The notes beneath the pieces are model-generated. The model was not told the origin of the DNA, did no database searches, and worked only from the letters and a program-made list of their open reading frames with translations. Below are positions 39,360 to 44,161 of a DNA stretch of 44,161 nt, in pieces. Made by a program: the position numbers and the translations under genes. Within the stretch, counting starts at the first letter, position 1. Each line of letters begins with the position of its first letter. The DNA lies in NCBI RefSeq assembly GCF_000282135.1, contig NZ_AKJW01000060.1:1-44161 (forward strand). Direction: 5' to 3'. Origin of the DNA: Herbaspirillum sp. CF444. Lineage in GTDB: Bacteria > Pseudomonadota > Gammaproteobacteria > Burkholderiales > Burkholderiaceae_D.

Positions 39360-40631
39360 TCAGCGAATCAAAGGCGCGAGCAATGCCATCGTGCGTACCG
39401 TCGCGCCTTGATATTTCCTGGCGAAAGCAATCGCGCTTGTGCCCATCGCACGGCGTGCATCCTCGTTTTGCAGCAGCGCTGCGGCACACGCGAGCATCTC
39501 TCCCGCCGATTGAACACGCATGGCAGCGCCGCTTGCCGTCGCATCCTCGCTGACGGTCTGGAAGTTGAAGGTGTGCATGCCGATCAGGACCGGTTTGCCG
39601 AGCGCGCAGGCTTCGATCAGATTCTGTCCTCCCAGCGGCAGCAGGCTGCCGCCGATGAACGCCAGGTCGCATGCAGCGTAGTAAGCAAACATCTCGCCCA
39701 TGGAGTCGCCCAATACGATCTGCACATCGCCGGCAGGCGGCGTCGCCGCGAATGCCGAGCGCCGCTGCACGGCAAAGCCGCGCGCGCGGATCAGCGACTC
39801 GACTGCGTCGAAGCGTTGCGGATGGCGCGGCACGATGATCGTCAGGAATGCGCGATGATCGATGGCCGCAAGCGCATCCAGGATCAATTCCTCTTCGCCC
39901 TCGCGCGTGCTCGCGCACAGCAACACCGGGCGCGCGCCAAAACCGGCGCGCCATTGTTCGCCCAGGGCGACTGCCTCGGCCGGCGCCTCGACGTCGAACT
40001 TGATGCTGCCGGTCACATGCACACTGCGCGCGCCGAACAGGCGCAGGCGCTCGGCGTCGGCTTCCGACTGCGCAGCGACGCAATCGATGTTCGCTGCGGC
40101 TTCCAGCAAAATCGCGCCGAAGCGTTGGCCGCGTCGCAGCGAGCGCGCCGACAAACGGGCGTTGGCCAGTACCACCGGCACCTGGTGAAGACGGCACTGA
40201 CGCACCATGTTCGGCCAGACTTCGGTTTCCATCAGGATGCTGATCCGCGGTTTGAAATGGCGCAAGAAACGCGCGCACATCCAGCCGGTGTCGTAAGGAA
40301 AGAAACTTTGCACCACGCGCTCGCCATGATGCGCGAACAGTTGCCGGCCGGTGACGCGGCCGGTGGCGGTCATGTGCGTCAGCAAGACCGTGTGGCGAGG
40401 ATAGGCGTGCAGCAGTGCTTCGATCAGAGGTTGCGCAGCGCGCGTCTCGCCGACCGACACCGCGTGGACCCATAATATTGGCGGCACAGTGCGATCGCGG
40501 AACTGGCCATAAAAGCCCAGACGCTCGCCGATATGCCGGCGATAGCCCGGCTCCTTGCGGCCGCGACGCCACAGGCGCAACAGCACAAAGGGCAAACCCA
40601 CCCACCACAACGCGGAATAGAGCAGTCGCAT
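39360..40631 (-). CDS. waaA: 3-deoxy-D-manno-octulosonic acid (Kdo) transferase
   Basis: This 423-residue membrane-bound glycosyltransferase adds Kdo from CMP-Kdo to the lipid A precursor on the cytoplasmic face of the inner membrane. It shows the N-terminal anchor MRLLYSALWWVGLPFVLLRL, the WVHAVSVGETRAAQPLI block with the family's essential Glu, the METEVWPNM motif, and the C-terminal donor-binding segment FIGGSLLPLGGQNLIEACAL. Length and layout are those of WaaA (KdtA). The ATG at 40631 overlaps the stop of the Kdo hydroxylase gene by one base, so the two are translationally coupled. Long open frames in the opposite strand here are antisense shadows of GC-rich coding sequence. Confidence 0.95.
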   Translation of the reverse strand: MRLLYSALWWVGLPFVLLRLWRRGRKEPGYRRHIGERLGFYGQFRDRTVPPILWVHAVSVGETRAAQPLIEALLHAYPRHTVLLTHMTATGRVTGRQLFAHHGERVVQSFFPYDTGWMCARFLRHFKPRISILMETEVWPNMVRQCRLHQVPVVLANARLSARSLRRGQRFGAILLEAAANIDCVAAQSEADAERLRLFGARSVHVTGSIKFDVEAPAEAVALGEQWRAGFGARPVLLCASTREGEEELILDALAAIDHRAFLTIIVPRHPQRFDAVESLIRARGFAVQRRSAFAATPPAGDVQIVLGDSMGEMFAYYAACDLAFIGGSLLPLGGQNLIEACALGKPVLIGMHTFNFQTVSEDATASGAAMRVQSAGEMLACAAALLQNEDARRAMGTSAIAFARKYQGATVRTMALLAPLIR

Positions 40632-41500
40632 CAAACCAGCCGGCGTCCGGTCAGTTTGCTCAGGATCGCGAGCGGACTTGCCGAGGGGTCGTATTGTCTG
40701 TCGGCCGGCAGATGCAGCGTCTGTTCCAGCATGTACTGGCCAGACATGACGGCGTGCGAAGCCTGGTCCGAGAAGCACACCCACACGGAACCTGCGGCAA
40801 ACGGCATGGTGACCTGGCCGGCGCTTTCCTGATAAGCCATGTCGCCTTTCATGCCGTCATGCAGTTGCAGCATCAGGTGGTCGTATTCGCTGCGATAGGA
40901 TTTGGTGATGTGCAAGGCCTTCATCACGCTGGCTTGCCAGGGTACATAGGGTTTGGCGCGCGGCAGGAACTTCCTGGCCACGGTTTCGAACGGTTCGCCG
41001 ACGCGCCAGACGCGCGGCACTCCATCGGGATTGACGTTGCAGAACACGCGCAGGATGCGCTCTCCGTAATTGGGGCGCGAGGGGAAAGCGTCGACATGCA
41101 GGCGACGGTCGTCGGCGCGCCAGGATTGCGCCCGTGTTTCAACCTTGGCCGGACGATAGCTGGTGGGCGCCAGCCGCAGGGCGCCTTGATACTTTGGCAA
41201 CAGCGAATAGACCAAGGACTGCGCCTGCTCGCGAAAGCGCCCTATCATCAGCGCCAGCGCCAGTTGCGTGGCGGTGTCGCCGAGCGCGCCCTTCAGATGG
41301 CCGCTGGCGGCCAGGCTGATGTTGCGCACCTTGGGGTCGCGTATGGTCGGCGTGAGCAGCGTTTGCTCTTCCGGCAACAAGACAAACGGCAGGTGCGGAA
41401 AATACAGCACCTTGCCTGCTTCCAGGCCGGCGATCCAGTCCTGGTTCGGCGCGGCGACATGCCAGTCGGCGATGTCGATTTCTATGATTTGCGATTCCAT
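40631..41500 (-). CDS. kdoO: Kdo 3-hydroxylase (Fe(II)/2-oxoglutarate dependent)
   Basis: This 289-residue protein matches the Kdo hydroxylase family that converts the outer Kdo of LPS to Ko (D-glycero-D-talo-oct-2-ulosonic acid), as described in Burkholderia and Yersinia. The iron-binding pair is His135-x-Asp137 in RLHVDAFPSRPNYGERILRV; the distal histidine is in DQASHAVMSGQ. The segment NISLAASGHLKGALGD and the end PLAILSKLTGRRLV are typical of the family. Its stop overlaps the waaA start (TGATG), and it follows waaC by 21 bases, so Kdo addition and hydroxylation are made from one transcript. This coupling supports the assignment. Confidence 0.88.
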   Translation of the reverse strand: MESQIIEIDIADWHVAAPNQDWIAGLEAGKVLYFPHLPFVLLPEEQTLLTPTIRDPKVRNISLAASGHLKGALGDTATQLALALMIGRFREQAQSLVYSLLPKYQGALRLAPTSYRPAKVETRAQSWRADDRRLHVDAFPSRPNYGERILRVFCNVNPDGVPRVWRVGEPFETVARKFLPRAKPYVPWQASVMKALHITKSYRSEYDHLMLQLHDGMKGDMAYQESAGQVTMPFAAGSVWVCFSDQASHAVMSGQYMLEQTLHLPADRQYDPSASPLAILSKLTGRRLV

Positions 41501-41521
41501 CTCGATATTATGCCTCGTTGT

Positions 41522-42553
41522 TCAGGCGACGACGCCGCTACTGACGCTGCCATCATCCGGCGCCGCAGCCTGGACAGACAATACCGCATCAATCGCAGCC
41601 AGTACTTGCGCTACGTCAGGAGCAGCGCCGGTATCGCCCACATTGGCCACGCGCGGCGACCAGTTGCCCTCGGTCTTCCAGCGCGGCGAATCGCAATAAA
41701 TCTCCACCGTCGGGCGGCAGTAGGCCGCGGCGATGTGCGTCAGGCCGGTGTCGAGCCCGACCACCAGCGCCGCATTCTGCACCAGCAGCACGGCCTCCAT
41801 CAACGGCAGCGCCGGCAAGACGGTGGCGCGCGGCATGCGCGCAGCCAGGCTTTCCGCAGCCGCTTTTTCTTTGGCGCTGCCCCACGGCAACAACACCGGC
41901 AAACCCTTGTCGCTCAAGGCCTGAGCGACGGCGACCCAATGTTCGGCCGGCCACTGCTTGGCGGCGCGCGCGGTGCCGTGAAAGAACACGGCGTAAGGCT
42001 GTGGCGGCAACCAGGCCGGCGGCGCCGCAAAAACCGGTGCCTGCAAACCGAAATCAGCCGCCGTATCGGGCTGGTAAGCCAGCGCCGCCGCGGCAACGTC
42101 GCGCGCGCGCATGACCGCATGGGTATGCAAGCCGACGGCGACGCTTTGCGTATGGAATATTCTGGAGATCGGTTCGTAGCCCGATCCTTCGGTGGCATTG
42201 GCCAGTCCGACCCGTTTGCCGCCCGGCGCCAGGCGCGCCAGGCGCATGACCACGCTGGTTTTCAGCAAGCCCTGGGTGTCGAACACGACGTCGTAGGCTT
42301 CGTGCCGCAGTTGCCGGTAAAAAACCGCAATTTCAGCACGCGTGGCCGCGTTGCCCAGGCTTTTGCGCCAGCGTCGCAACGCGATCGGGATGATGTCGCG
42401 CACCAGCGGATTGAGCCGCACCAGGCTGGTATAGGCCTCTTCCACCACCCAATCGATGTTGGCATCCGGATAATGCCGCCGGATATCGGCGACCATCGGC
42501 ATGTTGTGCACCACGTCACCCAAGGATGAAACGCGGACGATCAGGATATTCAA
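41522..42553 (-). CDS. waaC: Lipopolysaccharide heptosyltransferase I
   Basis: This 343-residue GT9-family enzyme transfers the first L-glycero-D-manno-heptose to Kdo in the LPS inner core. It begins MNILIVRVSSLGDVVHNMPM, the hallmark of WaaC/RfaC, and continues with VDWVVEE-like (IDWVVEEAYTSLV) and VFHGTARAAKQWP motifs. The C-terminal ADP-heptose-binding stretch is VVGLDTGLTHIAAAYCRPTV. Length is normal. It lies 45 bases after the phosphomannomutase stop and 21 bases before the Kdo hydroxylase, all on the minus strand, consistent with an LPS core operon. Confidence 0.95.
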   Translation of the reverse strand: MNILIVRVSSLGDVVHNMPMVADIRRHYPDANIDWVVEEAYTSLVRLNPLVRDIIPIALRRWRKSLGNAATRAEIAVFYRQLRHEAYDVVFDTQGLLKTSVVMRLARLAPGGKRVGLANATEGSGYEPISRIFHTQSVAVGLHTHAVMRARDVAAAALAYQPDTAADFGLQAPVFAAPPAWLPPQPYAVFFHGTARAAKQWPAEHWVAVAQALSDKGLPVLLPWGSAKEKAAAESLAARMPRATVLPALPLMEAVLLVQNAALVVGLDTGLTHIAAAYCRPTVEIYCDSPRWKTEGNWSPRVANVGDTGAAPDVAQVLAAIDAVLSVQAAAPDDGSVSSGVVA

Positions 42554-42598
42554 GGCTAACCCACTATTCTTTGTCTGTGGGCCAGCATCTTACCTCTT

Positions 42599-43987
42599 TC
42601 AAAACGGCAAGGCTACCGCCGGCCTGGCCGCCAGGATGACGCGCCTGAATTCTTCCTGGATGCGCGCCAGCGCTTGCGGCGTTTCCGCCTCGAAGCGCAA
42701 CACCACCACCGGCGTGGTATTGGAAGAGCGCATCAGGCCGAAACCGTCGGCATATTCGATACGCAGGCCGTCGATGGTGATGATCTGCTCGGCGCCCGGA
42801 AACTTTGCATCCTTTTGCAATTGATCGATCAGCGCGAAGTTCTCGCCCTCTTGCAGCTTCAGTTGCAACTCGGGCGTGCTGGTCGATTGCGGCAAGGCGT
42901 TCAGCACGGCCGACGGATCGGCTTCGCGGCTCATCAGTTCGAGCAGGCGGGCGCCGGCATACAAGCCGTCGTCGAAACCATACCAGCGATCCTTGAAGAA
43001 CACGTGGCCGCTCATCTCGCCGCCCAGCGGGGCGCCGGTTTCACGCATCTTGGCCTTGACCAGCGAGTGACCGGTCTTCCACATCAGCGGCAGACCGCCG
43101 CGTGCGCCGATCCACGGCGCCAGATGACGCGTGCATTTGACGTCGTACAGGATTTCGCGCCCCGGATGGCGCGTCAGCACGTCGGCGGCGAACAGCATCA
43201 ACTGGCGGTCCGGATAGATGATCTGGCCGTCCTTGGTGACCACGCCGAGGCGATCGCCGTCGCCGTCGAATGCCAGGCCGATTTCGTCGTCGCTCTGTCG
43301 CAGGCTGGCGATCAGATCCTGCAGGTTTTCCGGATGCGCCGGATCGGGATGATGATTGGGAAACGTGCCGTCGACTTCGCAAAACAATTCAGTCACTTCG
43401 CAGCCGAGCGCGCGATACAACTCGCCGGCAAAGGCCCCGGCCACGCCGTTGCCGCAGTCGACCGCGATCTTCATCGGCCGCGCCAGCTTGATGTCGCCGA
43501 CGATGCGGGCGATGTATTCCTTGCGGATGTCATGAGTACGATAGCTGCCGGCGCCGCTGATGAATTGATTTTTCACAATAGCCTGGTACAGCGCCTGGAT
43601 CGCATCACCGTAAATCGCTTCGCCGTCCAGCACCATCTTGAAACCGTTGTAGTCAGGCGGATTGTGGCTGCCGGTGACCATGACGCCGGATTGCGTGCCC
43701 AGAACATGCGTGCCGAAATACACCATCGGCGTTGCGACCACACCCAGGTCGACCACGTCAATGCCAACGGATTGCAGGCCTTCGGCCAGTGCCGCCGTCA
43801 ATTCGGGGCCGGACAAGCGACCGTCGCGGCCGATCACGACCGCTGTCTGCCCCTTGGCCAGCGCAGCGCTGCCGAAGGCCCGGCCGATTTGACGCGCGAC
43901 ATCGGCATTGAGCGTCTGGCCGACGATGCCGCGGATGTCGTAAGCCTTGAAAATGGAAGATGCGATGGAAGACGCAATGACGGTCAT
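42599..43987 (-). CDS. Phosphomannomutase/phosphoglucomutase
   Basis: This 462-residue alpha-D-phosphohexomutase (AlgC/ManB type) interconverts hexose 1- and 6-phosphates for nucleotide-sugar supply to LPS and exopolysaccharide. Key motifs are KAYDIRGIVGQ near the N-terminus, the phosphoserine Ser107 in VTGSHNPPDYNG, the metal loop FDGDGDRLGVV, the sugar-binding GGEMSGH and the phosphate-binding MRSSNTTPVVVLRFE. The start at 43987 follows an AAGAGAA sequence; an ATG at 44038 would add 17 residues without a ribosome binding site. It is the first gene of the leftward envelope operon in this window. Substrate preference between mannose and glucose cannot be read from the sequence. Confidence 0.93.
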   Translation of the reverse strand: MTVIASSIASSIFKAYDIRGIVGQTLNADVARQIGRAFGSAALAKGQTAVVIGRDGRLSGPELTAALAEGLQSVGIDVVDLGVVATPMVYFGTHVLGTQSGVMVTGSHNPPDYNGFKMVLDGEAIYGDAIQALYQAIVKNQFISGAGSYRTHDIRKEYIARIVGDIKLARPMKIAVDCGNGVAGAFAGELYRALGCEVTELFCEVDGTFPNHHPDPAHPENLQDLIASLRQSDDEIGLAFDGDGDRLGVVTKDGQIIYPDRQLMLFAADVLTRHPGREILYDVKCTRHLAPWIGARGGLPLMWKTGHSLVKAKMRETGAPLGGEMSGHVFFKDRWYGFDDGLYAGARLLELMSREADPSAVLNALPQSTSTPELQLKLQEGENFALIDQLQKDAKFPGAEQIITIDGLRIEYADGFGLMRSSNTTPVVVLRFEAETPQALARIQEEFRRVILAARPAVALPF

Positions 43988-44067
43988 GAATTGATTCTCT
44001 TGTTGTTGACGCAAACGCAGGATGGAACTAGAACTCATTTCATAAATGGGCGTGAGTGCGAGCTTGC

Positions 44068-44156
44068 CCTGTTTGGGATGAAGTGCAAGGCGCGAATCGG
44101 GGTCAAGACTGGGCGTCTTGACCCCGATTCGTAACGCGACAATTCGCCCAAACAGG
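44068..44156. repeat. Nested inverted repeat upstream of the phosphomannomutase gene
   Basis: The inner arms CGAATCGGGGTCAAG (44093-44107) and CTTGACCCCGATTCG (44117-44131) are perfect 15-base complements around a nine-base loop. Outer arms CCTGTTTGGG (44068-44077) and CCCAAACAGG (44147-44156) are also perfect. The whole could form a long cruciform or serve as a terminator of a gene beyond the window, a mobile-repeat end, or an operator. Confidence 0.65.
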
Positions 44157-44161
44157 CCGCT

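Noticed and set aside
40415..42529. A 704-residue plus-strand open frame opposite waaA, kdoO and waaC
   Set aside because: It lies antisense to three well-recognised LPS genes, is rich in Arg, His and Gln as expected from GC-rich antisense, and has no family motif.
42674..44134. A 486-residue plus-strand frame opposite the phosphomannomutase gene
   Set aside because: Antisense shadow of a gene with all catalytic motifs; no ribosome binding site or recognisable domain.
1..44161. CRISPR arrays, tRNA, rRNA genes and integrases
   Set aside because: No regularly spaced direct repeats, no tRNA-like cloverleaf or CCA end, no rRNA sequence and no intact recombinase were seen by reading.

Overview
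The window looks like a chromosomal segment of a betaproteobacterium, most likely Oxalobacteraceae (Collimonas, Herbaspirillum or Janthinobacterium-like). This rests on the lipopolysaccharide core block phosphomannomutase - waaC - Kdo hydroxylase - waaA and on the Burkholderiales style of the FtsI, PheA and LPS proteins. The genus is an inference from protein style, not from a search.

There are two parts. From about 34.6 kb to the right end lies a compact, GC-rich envelope block. Six minus-strand genes run phosphomannomutase, heptosyltransferase I, Kdo hydroxylase, Kdo transferase, a phytanoyl-CoA-dioxygenase-like protein and an MBOAT acyltransferase, followed by its SGNH-like partner. One convergent plus-strand 2-oxoglutarate oxygenase closes the block. 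Everything left of 34.5 kb is looser, lower in GC, full of intergenic space and broken genes, and reads as an accessory region. From left to right it holds: a gene cut by the window edge (found by reading the minus strand to the boundary); a divergent PheA-like protein and an orphan ABC binding protein; two decayed genes; a BvgAS/EvgAS-like phosphorelay; a relic insertion sequence abutting a secreted S53 (sedolisin) peptidase; an orphan TccC/Rhs-type toxin tip; a type Va autotransporter; a four-gene set of Ig-like, beta-propeller and cysteine-rich secreted-type proteins; an accessory pair of penicillin-binding proteins (class A and FtsI-like); a TRIC-family channel; and two more orphan Rhs tips facing each other.

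The accessory part seems devoted to surface and secreted products: toxin tips without adjacent immunity genes, a protease, an autotransporter and Ig-like proteins. Its own two-component system could control it. The most unusual signal is a short dispersed sequence with core TTTGCGCCAAGTCTTATT. It occurs in five good and three weak copies, each in the same orientation as, and about 90-420 bases upstream of, the next accessory gene or gene relic. It could be a shared promoter or operator. Its reading frame (peptide DLRQVLFE) is also conserved with mostly synonymous changes, so it could instead be a fossil of a coding or mobile element. Three orphan Rhs tips, a PheA-like protein lacking the catalytic threonine, and three iron/2-oxoglutarate oxygenases around the LPS genes are further points worth checking.
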